64,000 nucleotides of DNA from Paenibacillus timonensis (GCF_022427145.1 NZ_JAKSXN010000005.1:62001-126000), one strand, 5' to 3'. Shown: positions 52,031 through 61,156, counted from the stretch's first letter. The notes: a model not told the origin generated them from the letters alone. Numbers and translations are program-made.

Positions 52031-52858
52031 TTAGCGGTATCTGGCAGTTTGCAACAGCTCGGCCAGGTCGACGAAATGATACCCTTGCGCCTGCAGGGAA
52101 TCGATAATCTCCGGCAAAGCTTGTATGGTTCCCGTGAGGTTGGAGCCGACACCTCCGCCCGAATGATGGAGGATGATCGAGCCGGGTCCCGCCGCGCCGA
52201 TCACGTTGGATTTGACCTTATCCTTGTTAAGCCCTTTCCAATCCTGCGAGTCCACGTTCCAGTTGACGAGGGTATAGCCGTTTTTCTTTGCCCATTGCAC
52301 CTGTACCTCGGTGATCTCCCCGTAAGGCGGGCGGATCAGCTTGGGGCGGTATCCGACGGTGCGCTGAATGATTTTCTCCGTGCGCAGGATTTCGTTCTGG
52401 AACTGTTTCACGGAGCGTTTGCGGAAATTCGGATGACTGAAGGAGTGATTGCCGATCAAATGACCTTCTCGATGCATCCGCTGCATGATGGCGGGGAATT
52501 TCTTGGCCCGCGCTCCGACGACGAAGAAGGTCGCCTTGATTCCTTTGCGATGAAGCGCATCCAGAATTTGCGGCGTGAACCGCGGATCGGGGCCATCATC
52601 AAAGGTCAGCGCAATCTGCTTCACTTCCGGACCTCGGAATTTGAAGGTCTCCGAATATTTGCGCCGCAGCTCACCAAGATCCACGGGTTTGCCGACAGGT
52701 ACTGCCTTGTTCTGGTTCAAGTCTCCCTGCGATCCCGGCCCCCGCGTTTCGTGAACGACGGAGGAGGCATCCACAGGATGCGGTTCGAAGCCGCAGCTTA
52801 GCACCAACAATGAAACAGCCATGAACAAGACCCATGCTTTCTTAGCCAGGATAAGCAA
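52031..52858 (-). CDS. Polysaccharide deacetylase (NodB family), probable lipoprotein
   Basis: A 275-residue deacetylase. The N terminus has one hydrophobic stretch ending SLLVLSCGF, a possible lipobox. NodB motifs are ALTFDDGPDPRFT, GNHSFSHPNF, LIRPPYGEI, NVDSQDWKG and IILHHSGG, so the metal ligands and catalytic residues are all present. It probably deacetylates peptidoglycan or another surface glycan. The TTG start lies 7 nt from AAGGAGG; the open frame upstream to 53029 has no initiation signal and no similarity. Confidence 0.9.
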   Translation of the reverse strand: MLILAKKAWVLFMAVSLLVLSCGFEPHPVDASSVVHETRGPGSQGDLNQNKAVPVGKPVDLGELRRKYSETFKFRGPEVKQIALTFDDGPDPRFTPQILDALHRKGIKATFFVVGARAKKFPAIMQRMHREGHLIGNHSFSHPNFRKRSVKQFQNEILRTEKIIQRTVGYRPKLIRPPYGEITEVQVQWAKKNGYTLVNWNVDSQDWKGLNKDKVKSNVIGAAGPGSIILHHSGGGVGSNLTGTIQALPEIIDSLQAQGYHFVDLAELLQTARYR

Positions 52859-53052
52859 TTTAAGTCCTCCTTCATCCCAATACTTCACCTGATGCGTTCT
52901 AGTATTCCCTAACTTTTGCAGAAAATGAATGAAAAACAAGAAAAAAGCCGCGCCCCCCGTTTCACGCCTGTTGTTGTGAGGAATATCACAGACGATCCTC
53001 GCGAAAAATTGCATCCTTTGATGAAGCATAAACGAAGGGATGAGGTGGATTC

Positions 53053-53748
53053 ATGGCAACGGTAGTGGCCAACCAAGAAGTCGCGCAAGGGGTATTCAAG
53101 CTTACGGTACATGGACGGTTTTCGGGGAAAATGGGGCAGTTCTACATGCTGCGCGCCGGGGATCGTTATCCATTGCTGTCCCGGCCGATCAGCATCTATG
53201 ATATCACTGAGGACCACATTGATTTTCTGGTCCTGGTCGCGGGGGAAGGGACCGCGCTGCTATCGGGACTCAAGGCAGGCGACTCGTTGACGCTGGACGG
53301 ACCGTTTGGGAACGGGTTCCCGCAGCCGGAAGGGAAGACGGCTTTTGTTGGCGGCGGAATCGGCATCGCTCCGTTTTTCTATGCGCTAAGGGAAGTGCCG
53401 GAGGCCGACGTATTTCTCGGTTTCAGCCGGGAGGCTTATATGGTGGACGAGTTTCGCAGAGCCTCCAAAGGCAACGTTACGGTTGATGTAGGCGGGTCGA
53501 TCTTGGACCGAGTGGACTTCCGGGCTTACGATACGGTGATCGCCTGCGGGCCTCATCCGATGCTGCATGCCGTCCAGCGCAAACAGGCGCAAAGCGGCAG
53601 CCGGGCCAAAGTATACGTCTCCCTAGAGAATCGCATGGCCTGCGGGATTGGGGCATGCCTCGTGTGCAGCGTGAAATGCAAAGACGGTCGGAAGAAAGCC
53701 TGCGCGGACGGGCCGGTATTTTTGGCGGAGGAGGTGGTGTTCGCATGA
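53053..53748 (+). CDS. pyrK: Dihydroorotate dehydrogenase B, electron-transfer subunit
   Basis: A 231-residue FAD/[2Fe-2S] protein that passes electrons from the PyrD flavin to [14 protein letters not shown] binds [18 protein letters not shown] binds NAD, and the Fe-S cysteines are in [14 protein letters not shown] with a further ADGPVF tail. The stop overlaps pyrD as ATGA. Other pyr genes are not in the window. Confidence 0.95.
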   Translation: MATVVANQEVAQGVFKLTVHGRFSGKMGQFYMLRAGDRYPLLSRPISIYDITEDHIDFLVLVAGEGTALLSGLKAGDSLTLDGPFGNGFPQPEGKTAFVGGGIGIAPFFYALREVPEADVFLGFSREAYMVDEFRRASKGNVTVDVGGSILDRVDFRAYDTVIACGPHPMLHAVQRKQAQSGSRAKVYVSLENRMACGIGACLVCSVKCKDGRKKACADGPVFLAEEVVFA

Positions 53749-54677
53749 CGGATTTATCGTGCAGCCTCGCAGGAGTTACTTTTAAGAACCCGATCGTCAT
53801 GGCCTCCGGGACGTTTGGGTTTGGCAAGGAGTACGGCGCGATTTACGATATCAACAAGCTCGGCGGACTGTCCGGCAAAGGGTTGACGCTTCACCCGAAG
53901 GCGGGGAACGATGGGGTTCGCGTCGCGGAAACGGCATCCGGTATGTTAAACAGCGTCGGACTGGAAAATCCGGGGATTGCGGCTTTCCTGCGCGAGGAAT
54001 GTCCGCGGTGGGAAATGCTCGACTTAGCACGGATCGTGAATCTGGGCGGCAATACGATCGAAGAATATGTGGAAGGCGCCAGGCTGATTAACGATGATGC
54101 GGCTTGGCGGAAGCGGGAAGGCAGAACCGCCGTCGACATGATCGAGCTGAATATTTCCTGCCCGAACGTCAAGGCGGGCGGCATGGCGTACGGGATCAAG
54201 ACCGACATCGCCCGGCAGGTCGTTCGCGAGGTTCGGGCAGCGACAACGCTGCCGTTAGTCGTCAAGCTGTCGCCGAACGCCGAGGATATCGTCGGCATGG
54301 CCGTGATGTGTCAGGAAGAACAAGCGGACGGCGTGTCGCTGATCAATACATTTTCGGCGATGAAAATCGACATCCATAAGCGACGGAGCGTTTTCGACAA
54401 TCTGTACGCAGGGCTGTCCGGCCCGGCGATCAAGCCGATCGCCTTGCGGATGGTACATCAAGTCTGCCAAGCGGTGAACGTTCCGGTGATGGGGATGGGC
54501 GGCATCAGCTGCGCGGAGGACATCGTAGAATTCATTATGGCCGGCGCCGCCGTCGTTCAGGTAGGAACGCATAACTTTGTGAATCTCCGAGCGGGAGAAC
54601 AACTGATCGAGGATCTTGCAACCTGGATGAGCCGCGAAGGGATCCAAACCTTGGACGAAATCCGCGGAATCCTATAA
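53745..54677 (+). CDS. pyrD: Dihydroorotate dehydrogenase B, catalytic subunit
   Basis: A 310-residue TIM-barrel FMN enzyme oxidising dihydroorotate to orotate in pyrimidine synthesis. [26 protein letters not shown] with the catalytic Cys of the class, [21 protein letters not shown] and [19 protein letters not shown] are canonical. ATG 53745 overlaps the pyrK stop; the frame upstream to 53655 is pyrK sequence. Confidence 0.96.
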   Translation: MTDLSCSLAGVTFKNPIVMASGTFGFGKEYGAIYDINKLGGLSGKGLTLHPKAGNDGVRVAETASGMLNSVGLENPGIAAFLREECPRWEMLDLARIVNLGGNTIEEYVEGARLINDDAAWRKREGRTAVDMIELNISCPNVKAGGMAYGIKTDIARQVVREVRAATTLPLVVKLSPNAEDIVGMAVMCQEEQADGVSLINTFSAMKIDIHKRRSVFDNLYAGLSGPAIKPIALRMVHQVCQAVNVPVMGMGGISCAEDIVEFIMAGAAVVQVGTHNFVNLRAGEQLIEDLATWMSREGIQTLDEIRGIL

Positions 54678-54715
54678 AATAAAGGGCATACTGTTGTGGA
54701 AGGAGCTGCGGCAAT

Positions 54716-55060
54716 ATGTCATTTGAGGATATCAAGCTGGAAGCGATCCCGGTCGGCCGCGATTTGCTGCTGCTGATGACCGGAGGCGTCTCGCATATCG
54801 GCGCGGCGTCCACCGCTTATAAGGCGGGGGAAGGAACCGAAGCGATGACCTCCGCCGTACCGGGTCATAAAGAGCACACTTTAAGCGAGGATTATGCCCG
54901 CCGGGCATCGGCGGCGTTAGGCCGAACCGTCACCGTGGTGATGGGGATCCATTACGACAATTTAAGTAAAGAAGAAATTAAGGAGATCGCAAGGCAGACC
55001 TCCGAAATGCTGGATCATTATTTACTCGAGCAGCGGGGGAATGGAGCGAACCGGCCATGA
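54716..55060 (+). CDS. Small conserved protein, LpdD-like (prenylated-flavin chaperone-like)
   Basis: A 114-residue protein with VGRDLLLLMTGGVSHIGAAS, a pattern typical of the LpdD-like family that accompanies UbiD-type decarboxylases. No ubiD or ubiX is in the window. It is placed between pyrD and moeA and overlaps moeA as ATGA, so it is expressed with molybdopterin genes here. The name is tentative; its function here is not known. Confidence 0.6.
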   Translation: MSFEDIKLEAIPVGRDLLLLMTGGVSHIGAASTAYKAGEGTEAMTSAVPGHKEHTLSEDYARRASAALGRTVTVVMGIHYDNLSKEEIKEIARQTSEMLDHYLLEQRGNGANRP

Positions 55061-56325
55061 CAGAAGCAGATCAGGATAAATTTCGTCGCAAAGCGCTGCA
55101 GGTGACCGAAGCACAGGCAAAAATCATGCCTTACGCCAAAGAAACGGAAGCCGAGACCGTTTCGCTGCCGAAAGCGTTCGGCCGGATTTTGGCGGAGCGC
55201 GTCAGTGCGCCGCATCCGTATCCGCATTTCCGCCGGTCGGGCATGGACGGCTTCGCCATTCTCAGCTGCGATACGACTGGCTGCCACGCGGGACAACCCG
55301 TGCTATTGGAAGTGGTGGATGAGGTTCCCGCCGGATCGGTTCCGAAGGTGAAGCTGAAACCGGGTCAAGCCACCCGCATCATGACCGGGGCCAAAGTGCC
55401 CGATGAAGCGGACGCCGTGGTCATGTTCGAGATGACCGAGTCCGTGGCACAGGCGGGCAAAACCTATATTCGCCTGATCCGGGAAATCGAACCGGGCAAA
55501 AATATCACCCCGATCGGCCTGGAGCTGTCGGAAGGCGACTTGATTCTGGAGGCTGGACGCAAGCTGTCGGCTGGCGAAATCTCGGTGTTAGCCACGTTTG
55601 GCATTCACCGCGTTCCGGTCAGGAAGCGTCCGCGGATCGCCGTATTCTCCACAGGTTCGGAGCTGCTGCGCGTCGATGAACCGCTGCAGGACGGCCGAAT
55701 CCGCAACAGCAACACGTATATGCTGTATAGCCAGATCATCGAAGCGGGCGGCGAGCCGATTCTGTTCGAGGCGATCGAGGATGACTTGGCCCAAGCCAAA
55801 GCGCAGGTGGAAGCGGCATTCGCCAACTACGACATGGTCGTGACTACGGGCGGAGTGTCGGTAGGCGACTACGATATCATGGCGGATTTGGTGTCGGGGG
55901 ACAGCGTGGATATGCTGTTCAACAAAGTAACGATGCGCCCGGGGAGCGTAACCACCGCCGCGGTGAAAGACGGCAAGCTGTTGTTTGCTTTATCCGGGAA
56001 CCCTGGAGCTTGTTTTGTTGGCTTCGAACTGTTCGTTCGCCCGGCGATCGGCAGGATGATGGGAATACCTCAGCCGTTTCTGACAGAGTTAACAGCGGAA
56101 CTGGCCCGTCCCTACGCTAAAATCAATAACTTTACCCGGTTCGTGCGCGGCCGATTGGAGGTTCGGGAAGGCAAGCTTTACGCCACCCCGGCTGAGCTGG
56201 ACGAATCCGGGGTGATGATTACGATCAAGGACAGCGATGCGTTGATCGTCATTCCTCCTTCCAGCGCGGGGATGGAAGCGGGCCGGCAAGTGACCGTACT
56301 GAAGCTGCCGGGAGGTAATTTCTAA
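55057..56325 (+). CDS. moeA: Molybdopterin molybdenumtransferase
   Basis: MoeA inserts molybdate into adenylated molybdopterin; 422 residues, standard length. SAPHPYPHFRRSGMDGFAI, RIMTGAKVPDEADAVVMFE, STGSELLRVDEPL, TTGGVSVGDYD and LSGNPGACFVGFELFVRPAI are MoeA signatures. It forms a unit with mobB 39 bp downstream. Confidence 0.95.
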   Translation: MTEADQDKFRRKALQVTEAQAKIMPYAKETEAETVSLPKAFGRILAERVSAPHPYPHFRRSGMDGFAILSCDTTGCHAGQPVLLEVVDEVPAGSVPKVKLKPGQATRIMTGAKVPDEADAVVMFEMTESVAQAGKTYIRLIREIEPGKNITPIGLELSEGDLILEAGRKLSAGEISVLATFGIHRVPVRKRPRIAVFSTGSELLRVDEPLQDGRIRNSNTYMLYSQIIEAGGEPILFEAIEDDLAQAKAQVEAAFANYDMVVTTGGVSVGDYDIMADLVSGDSVDMLFNKVTMRPGSVTTAAVKDGKLLFALSGNPGACFVGFELFVRPAIGRMMGIPQPFLTELTAELARPYAKINNFTRFVRGRLEVREGKLYATPAELDESGVMITIKDSDALIVIPPSSAGMEAGRQVTVLKLPGGNF

Positions 56326-56364
56326 TCCATCGTTGCAGTTGGAAGAATGAAGGAGGGAACGTAC

Positions 56365-56853
56365 GTGGCACCGGTTCTCCAAATTGTCGGTTATAAAAAC
56401 AGCGGAAAAACAACGTTAATCACTCGGTTGGCCAAGTTATTTAATGGCATGAATCTTCGCGTGGCCGTGATCAAGCACGACTTGCATGGGTTCGATGCCG
56501 ATCGGGAGGGCACCGATTCGTTCCGTCATCGGAAGGCGGGAGCGGCGGCGGCCGCGATTACGTCGCCATGGCGGACGGCGATCTTCGAAGAGCGCGAGAC
56601 TCCGCTTGCCGAGCTGATCGACCATTTTGCCGGCTATGATCTGATCTTGGTTGAAGGCTTCAAGCAGGAAACTTATCCGAAGATGGTGATGCTGCGCTCC
56701 GCGGAGGACGAGCCGTTGATTCGGGAATTGAGTCAGGTCTGCGCCATCATCCAGAAAGAAGCCGACTTTCCTGCCAAAGAGGCAGGTCCGCGCCGGTTTC
56801 AACGCGACGAGATCGAGCAAATCGCCGAATTTATCCGCCGTAGCGGAATGTAG
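56365..56853 (+). CDS. mobB: Molybdopterin-guanine dinucleotide biosynthesis adapter MobB
   Basis: A 162-residue P-loop GTPase-like protein. VLQIVGYKNSGKTTLITRL is the P-loop and VAVIKHDLHGFDADREGTDS the switch segment. It assists MobA/MoeA in forming the guanine-dinucleotide cofactor. GTG 56365 is 7 nt from AAGGAGGG and better placed than the in-frame ATG at 56347, which lies upstream of that site. Confidence 0.93.
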   Translation: MAPVLQIVGYKNSGKTTLITRLAKLFNGMNLRVAVIKHDLHGFDADREGTDSFRHRKAGAAAAAITSPWRTAIFEERETPLAELIDHFAGYDLILVEGFKQETYPKMVMLRSAEDEPLIRELSQVCAIIQKEADFPAKEAGPRRFQRDEIEQIAEFIRRSGM

Positions 56854-56862
56854 CGTATAGAT

Positions 56863-56906
56863 GCAAAGAGGACTTTCCTGCATAAACTGCAGGGAAGTCC
56901 TCTTTG
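56863..56906. terminator. Hairpin between mobB and the recombinase gene
   Basis: GCAAAGAGGACTT and AAGTCCTCTTTGC pair around an inner CCTGCA/TGCAGG stem with short mismatches. It sits between convergent genes and can act in both directions; T runs are short. Confidence 0.6.
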
Positions 56907-56937
56907 CGTTGAGCAGTTCAAAACGTTCGCGGGCCGG

Positions 56938-58020
56938 TTAACCGCTGACCCGGCGTTCGATCGCCTCGGACATCGTTTTGTCGGTGAGGTGGGCATACAC
57001 CTCGGTCGTTTCCGTCGAGGCGTGGCCGAGCTGCTCCTTGGTTTTGTAAATATCGTTTTGCAAATAATAGTCGGTAGCGAAGGAATGCCGCAACTTATGG
57101 ACCGTGAGGTACGGCTTGCCGAAACGTTTGGCATACTTGATGATCATCGCTTGGATCGCGCGTTTGGTCATCCGTTTGCCTTCCTTTTGCCCGTTCGGGA
57201 CGGCCACAAACAGCGCCTTCTCCCGTTTCGGCGTCCGGTACCGTGTCTGTCGCAGCATTATATAAGCGGCTAGATCGTCTTTGGATTGCTCCCGAAAGTA
57301 AACGGGGGTTTTGAACGACTCGTCGTTGTTGCCTTTCCGGTAGACGTATATGAGTTTATTCGCGAGATCCAGGTCGTCCACATTCAGATTAACCACTTCG
57401 GAGACACGCAACCCGGAATTCAAGATCAGGCTGACGATGCAGGCGTCGCGTTCCTTGTTCAGCTCGTAGGCATACAGCGCCTGCTTGTTATCGATAATGT
57501 CCTGTCCATAACCCTCGGCGATGTAGGCGATGAATTCGGTCAACTCGTCCTCTTCCAAAATTTTGCCCTTCAGCTTGGCCGCCGTATCCTTGGGTTTATG
57601 AATGCGTTTGATTTCCACTTTGGCCATGATATTTCGCTTCAATAGCGGATAGAAGTTTTCGTCCTCGGCAATTTGGCTCAAATAGTGAAATAACGAGCGC
57701 AACGACGACATTTTTCGCGACACCGTAATTTTGGAGTTGGTGCTCTCGGTCCGCGTGGTCAAGTGGAGCCGATAACCTACAATGCTCTCCATATGCAGCG
57801 TCTCCAGCTCCAGAAGCGTCACTTGAGCGTTCGTCTCCGCCGACGATAATCCTTCTACCCGCAGCCAGCCGAAGAATTGCTCGTAGTCGCGCACGTATTC
57901 GAGCAGCGTAGAAGGGGAGAGGTCAGGTAGCTTGTAATCGATAAACTGCTGCACGAACCAGGGCATGTAAACGACCTTCTCGTCCAGCTTCCGGCGATCG
58001 ATGGCTTTTTGGATATTCAT
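56938..58020 (-). CDS. Tyrosine site-specific recombinase, XerS-like
   Basis: A 360-residue phage-integrase-family recombinase. N-terminal SAM-like DNA-binding domain (about 19-120, MPWFVQQFIDYKLPDLSPST), then the catalytic domain with SGLRVSEVVNL (Arg I), HKLRHSFATDY (His-x-x-Arg), LGHASTETTEVY (His and the Tyr nucleophile). Its length and the internal insertions resemble XerS, the single chromosome-dimer recombinase of streptococci, which also has homologues in Bacillales. AGGAGGGACC precedes the ATG. It follows the SpeE-like gene by 33 bp. Confidence 0.88.
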   Translation of the reverse strand: MNIQKAIDRRKLDEKVVYMPWFVQQFIDYKLPDLSPSTLLEYVRDYEQFFGWLRVEGLSSAETNAQVTLLELETLHMESIVGYRLHLTTRTESTNSKITVSRKMSSLRSLFHYLSQIAEDENFYPLLKRNIMAKVEIKRIHKPKDTAAKLKGKILEEDELTEFIAYIAEGYGQDIIDNKQALYAYELNKERDACIVSLILNSGLRVSEVVNLNVDDLDLANKLIYVYRKGNNDESFKTPVYFREQSKDDLAAYIMLRQTRYRTPKREKALFVAVPNGQKEGKRMTKRAIQAMIIKYAKRFGKPYLTVHKLRHSFATDYYLQNDIYKTKEQLGHASTETTEVYAHLTDKTMSEAIERRVSG

Positions 58021-58053
58021 GTCGGTCCCTCCTGAGGTTTACGGCTATGCTAC

Positions 58054-58713
58054 TTATTCACGTACGTAAAAAATATAATCCGGATCCCCGTGGCTTTGCG
58101 GGACTTCATGGATCTCCACGTTCCCGAACGCTTCCCGCAACCGTTGGGCGAAATCCGGAGAGGGGGTAGCGCTCCAGAACGACAAGCACCCGCCGGGCCG
58201 CAGCCGGCTGCGCAGCGCCTCCAGACCGGCATCATCGTACAGCGATGCGTTACCGTCGAACACTTTCCAATCCGGACCGTTGTCGATGTCAAGGCAGATC
58301 AGATCGAACGTCTCTGCCGTTTCGTGAATCCAGGCAACCAGATCCGCATGGATCAACCGCGTCTTCGCATGCCCGAGCGCATGGTCGTTCACGGGCGCCA
58401 ATTCGGACCGGTTCCATTCGATCACTTTGGCTTCGATCTCCACCACGGTCGCTTCCCGCACGCGGGGGTCCCGAAGCGCTTCCTGCAGCGAGAAGCCGAC
58501 GCCAAGTCCGCCGATCAACACCTTGTCCGGAGAAGGGACCAGTTCCAGCGCGCGGCGGACCAGCAGACGCTCCGACTCGCCGTTATACGTAGCCATTAGA
58601 AAGGTGCCGTTGCTGATGATTTCGTACGCATCGCCGCGCCGCTGCAGTTGGATTTCGCCTCGGGTCGTTTCAGCGCGTTCGATGATTTCAACAGGCAAAT
58701 CGATATCATTCAT
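58054..58713 (-). CDS. Spermidine-synthase-like methyltransferase-fold protein
   Basis: A 219-residue protein of the SpeE-like kind. KVLIGGLGVGFSLQEALRD is the SAM/dcSAM-binding loop, ATVVEIEAKVIEWNRSEL the acidic turn, and LICLDIDNGPDWKVFDGNA the catalytic region. The speE catalytic Asp pair (usually DxxD in the DGPD-like loop) is only partly matched, so a related aminopropyltransferase or methyltransferase role is possible. CTGGAGG precedes the ATG. Confidence 0.75.
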   Translation of the reverse strand: MNDIDLPVEIIERAETTRGEIQLQRRGDAYEIISNGTFLMATYNGESERLLVRRALELVPSPDKVLIGGLGVGFSLQEALRDPRVREATVVEIEAKVIEWNRSELAPVNDHALGHAKTRLIHADLVAWIHETAETFDLICLDIDNGPDWKVFDGNASLYDDAGLEALRSRLRPGGCLSFWSATPSPDFAQRLREAFGNVEIHEVPQSHGDPDYIFYVRE

Positions 58714-58730
58714 CAGGGTAACCTCCAGTC

Positions 58731-58758
58731 GATTGACGTAATAAATATTATGTAAACC
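58731..58758 (+). other. dif-like site A
   Basis: Arms and centre in 28 bp: GATTGACGTAA, TAAATA, TTATGTAAACC. The right arm differs from the XerD arm of the B. subtilis dif site (TTATGTAAACT) at its last base only. The left arm agrees more weakly. It lies between the MarR stop and the SpeE-like start and is a direct repeat of site B at 62350. Confidence 0.4.
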
Positions 58759-58770
58759 AAACAGACCGAT

Positions 58771-59205
58771 TCAGGAATTGGAATTCAACAAGGCGCGATT
58801 GAATTTTTGCAAGAGGAAGGCAAAGGTTTCTCTCTCTTCCTCGGGCCAGTCTGCGAGCAATTCGTGAATTCGCGCTAACCGGATTGCCTTATAATCCGCA
58901 TACTCCTTCGCGCCAAGCTCCGTGATCTCCATGAAAAAAGCGCGGCGATCCGCCGGATCCGGAATTCGCCGCACATAACCTTTTTGCTCGAGCGCAGCAG
59001 CTTGGCGGCTGACGGTAGAAATGTCCAATTGAAACTCGTCGGCCAGCGATTTGACGCCAACCGCGCCGTGGGCCCCGATCCGATGCAACAACAGGTAGGC
59101 GGAACGGTCCAAATTCCCGTATTTTCGGGAAGCGGTCGCTGTAGTGATGCGTCGGTAGAGTACGGCCATCTCCAGTTCGATGGTTTCGAGCGATTTATCA
59201 TCCAT
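58771..59205 (-). CDS. MarR-family transcriptional regulator
   Basis: A 144-residue regulator: YLLLHRIGAHGAVGVKSLAD then EFQLDISTVSRQAAALEQKG is the winged helix, followed by YVRRIPDPADRRAFFMEIT wing. Its N-terminal and C-terminal helices would form the dimer. No obvious redox Cys. It is divergent from the CBS and MFS genes and probably represses them. Confidence 0.9.
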   Translation of the reverse strand: MDDKSLETIELEMAVLYRRITTATASRKYGNLDRSAYLLLHRIGAHGAVGVKSLADEFQLDISTVSRQAAALEQKGYVRRIPDPADRRAFFMEITELGAKEYADYKAIRLARIHELLADWPEEERETFAFLLQKFNRALLNSNS

Positions 59206-59319
59206 GATTTCGAATCCCTCACTGCCAAATAGGATAAGTTTATCGTATCATAGAATGGATATGAAAATAAATGAATGCGGGCTTCAGCAAAAGGAAGCGT
59301 TTTTGCGGATTCGAAGCAA

Positions 59320-59347
59320 TTGACAACAATTTATGTAGTTGTATAAT
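59320..59347 (+). promoter_or_regulatory. Promoter of the CBS-MFS genes
   Basis: TTGACA (59320-59325) and TATAAT (59342-59347) are 16 nt apart, near consensus. Confidence 0.85.
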
Positions 59348-59351
59348 ACAA
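59339..59351. promoter_or_regulatory. Inverted repeat over the -10, MarR operator candidate
   Basis: TTGTAT, one base, ATACAA overlaps the -10 of the CBS gene in the space shared with the divergent MarR gene. Short inverted repeats of this kind (TTGTA with TACAA) are common MarR-family targets. Confidence 0.5.
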
Positions 59352-59370
59352 TTATATGAGGGGGATATGC

Positions 59371-59826
59371 ATGCAAGCGCATGAAATCATGATCAAGCAG
59401 GTTTACAAAGTCAAGGAGACCGATACGGTTCGTTCCGTGATCGAGAGATTCATCGAATATCGCATCAGCGGGCTTCCGGTCGTCAACGAACGCAATGAAA
59501 TCGTGTCCTATATCAGCGACGGCGATATTATGCGTTACATCGGCAAACATCGCGACGTCGTCGTGGATTCGATTTATTACGTCGCCGTTTTCAAAGGGGA
59601 TCAGGAGGACTTTGAAAAGCGCGCCCAGCGGCTGCTCGACCTCAATGTTAAAGAGATCGGGAAGAAGAAAGTGTATACCGTTTCATGGGATGAAGAAATT
59701 GAGAACATAGCAGCGATTCTGGGGAAGAAGCAAATCAAGAAGCTCCCGGTCGAACGCAACGGAGTGCTGGTCGGAATTATCAGCCGGGGAGATGTGATCA
59801 GGCATTCCTTTAAATCTTTTTTATAA
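59371..59826 (+). CDS. CBS-domain-pair protein
   Basis: A 151-residue protein that is little more than a pair of CBS domains (about 1-60 and 92-150): EIMIKQVYKVKETDTVRSVI, YISDGDIMRYIG, then VYTVSWDEEIENIAAILGKK with LPVERNGVLVGIISRGDVIR. Such pairs bind adenine nucleotides (AMP, ATP, c-di-AMP) and regulate partners. ATG 59371 follows GAGGGGG. It is 18 bp before the MFS gene, so it may regulate that transporter. Confidence 0.87.
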   Translation: MQAHEIMIKQVYKVKETDTVRSVIERFIEYRISGLPVVNERNEIVSYISDGDIMRYIGKHRDVVVDSIYYVAVFKGDQEDFEKRAQRLLDLNVKEIGKKKVYTVSWDEEIENIAAILGKKQIKKLPVERNGVLVGIISRGDVIRHSFKSFL

Positions 59827-59844
59827 CCCAGGGAAGGAGTTTTT

Positions 59845-61089
59845 ATGTCATCATCATCTAAAGCAGCAAGTTTATCAGAAAATACAGAACGTTTGGAACT
59901 CGAAAGCGCAAGTCTATTAAAACAACCCAAAGCCGTTTGGGCTGTTTTTTTTGCCTCGATCATCGCTTTTATGGGGTTGGGATTGGTTGACCCGATCCTG
60001 CCGGCGATCGCAAACAGCCTGAATGCTTCGCCCAGCGAAGTCACGCTGCTGTTCACCAGCTATAACGCGGTGATGGCGGTCGCCATGCTGATTACCGGGG
60101 CGATTTCCTCGCGCATCGGCATCAAGTGGACCCTGCTGGCCGGCATCATTGTGATCGCCGTGTTCTCCGCGCTTGGCGGCATGGCCGGCGACGTGTGGAC
60201 GATCATCGGGCTGCGCGGCGGCTGGGGGCTCGGCAACGCTTTGTTCGTCGCTACGGCCTTGTCGGCCATCGTTACTTTGTCCGGCAGCGGGACTGCCAAA
60301 GCGGTCATTTTGTACGAGGCTGCGGTTGGCCTCGGCATCTCGGTCGGCCCGCTCGTCGGCGGGTGGCTGGGTGCCATCTCCTGGCGCGGCCCGTTCCTTG
60401 GCGTGGCTGGGCTGATGGTCATTGCTTTCCTTGGACTCAGCATCCTCATGCCGAAATCGTCCGAGAAGGCCGGCTCCAAAGCATCGCATACCTCCTTGCT
60501 GGCCCCGTTTCGGGCCATGCGCCACCGTTCCCTCGTCGTGTTGGGAATAACGGCTTGCTTCTACAATATCGGTTTCTTTACGCTTATGGCTTATGCCCCC
60601 TTCGTTATGGGGCTGGATGAACATGGTTTGGGGTATGTGTTCCTGGCGTGGGGAGTTCTGCTGGCGATCACTTCCGTGTTCACCGCTCCTAAACTCCAGG
60701 AGAAGTTCGGTACGGTGAAATCGATGGGGATGATGCTGTTCCTGTTCGCTCTCATGCTGCTGGCGATGGGAATTTGGACGGAGATCCCATGGGTCATCAT
60801 TGCCGCCGTCATCGTTGCAGGGGCGTTGCTAGGGAACAACAACACGTTGATTACAACGGCAGTGATGAATGCCTCGCCCGTCGAGCGTTCCACGGCTTCG
60901 GCCGCTTACAGTTTCCTGCGTTTTCTGGGCGGGGCGCTGGCACCGTTCATGGCCGGCAAACTCGCCGAATGGTTTAATCCCCATGTCCCATTTCTCGTCG
61001 GCTCCGGTTTCGTGCTGCTAGCCGTACTGTTTATCGTTTTGAATCATAAGTATGTCCAACATGTGGATGAGGTGCAGCCGGGGCATTAA
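59845..61089 (+). CDS. MFS transporter
   Basis: A 414-residue 12-TM major facilitator. Motif A-like SSRIGIKWTLLAG, LRGGWGLGNALFVATAL and the second-half VRALGG-like pattern (here FLRFLGGALAPFMAGKL) are seen; the first 25 residues are polar Ser/Glu-rich. Efflux of a drug or metabolite regulated by MarR is likely. GGGAAGGAG precedes the ATG. A terminator-like hairpin lies inside the early coding sequence at 59919-59952. Confidence 0.9.
   Translation: MSSSSKAASLSENTERLELESASLLKQPKAVWAVFFASIIAFMGLGLVDPILPAIANSLNASPSEVTLLFTSYNAVMAVAMLITGAISSRIGIKWTLLAGIIVIAVFSALGGMAGDVWTIIGLRGGWGLGNALFVATALSAIVTLSGSGTAKAVILYEAAVGLGISVGPLVGGWLGAISWRGPFLGVAGLMVIAFLGLSILMPKSSEKAGSKASHTSLLAPFRAMRHRSLVVLGITACFYNIGFFTLMAYAPFVMGLDEHGLGYVFLAWGVLLAITSVFTAPKLQEKFGTVKSMGMMLFLFALMLLAMGIWTEIPWVIIAAVIVAGALLGNNNTLITTAVMNASPVERSTASAAYSFLRFLGGALAPFMAGKLAEWFNPHVPFLVGSGFVLLAVLFIVLNHKYVQHVDEVQPGH
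59919..59952 (+). terminator. Terminator-like hairpin within the MFS coding sequence
   Basis: AAAACAACCCAAA pairs with TTTGGGCTGTTTT (one mismatch) around GCCG, and eight T follow, starting 74 nt into the gene. In a translated mRNA ribosomes would prevent folding; untranslated mRNA would end here. Confidence 0.5.
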
Positions 61090-61156
61090 CAGGATCGACC
61101 CCAGGCCTGAGCCTAATTAATGACATGAAATGAAATGATTAAGTGCATAAATCGAT

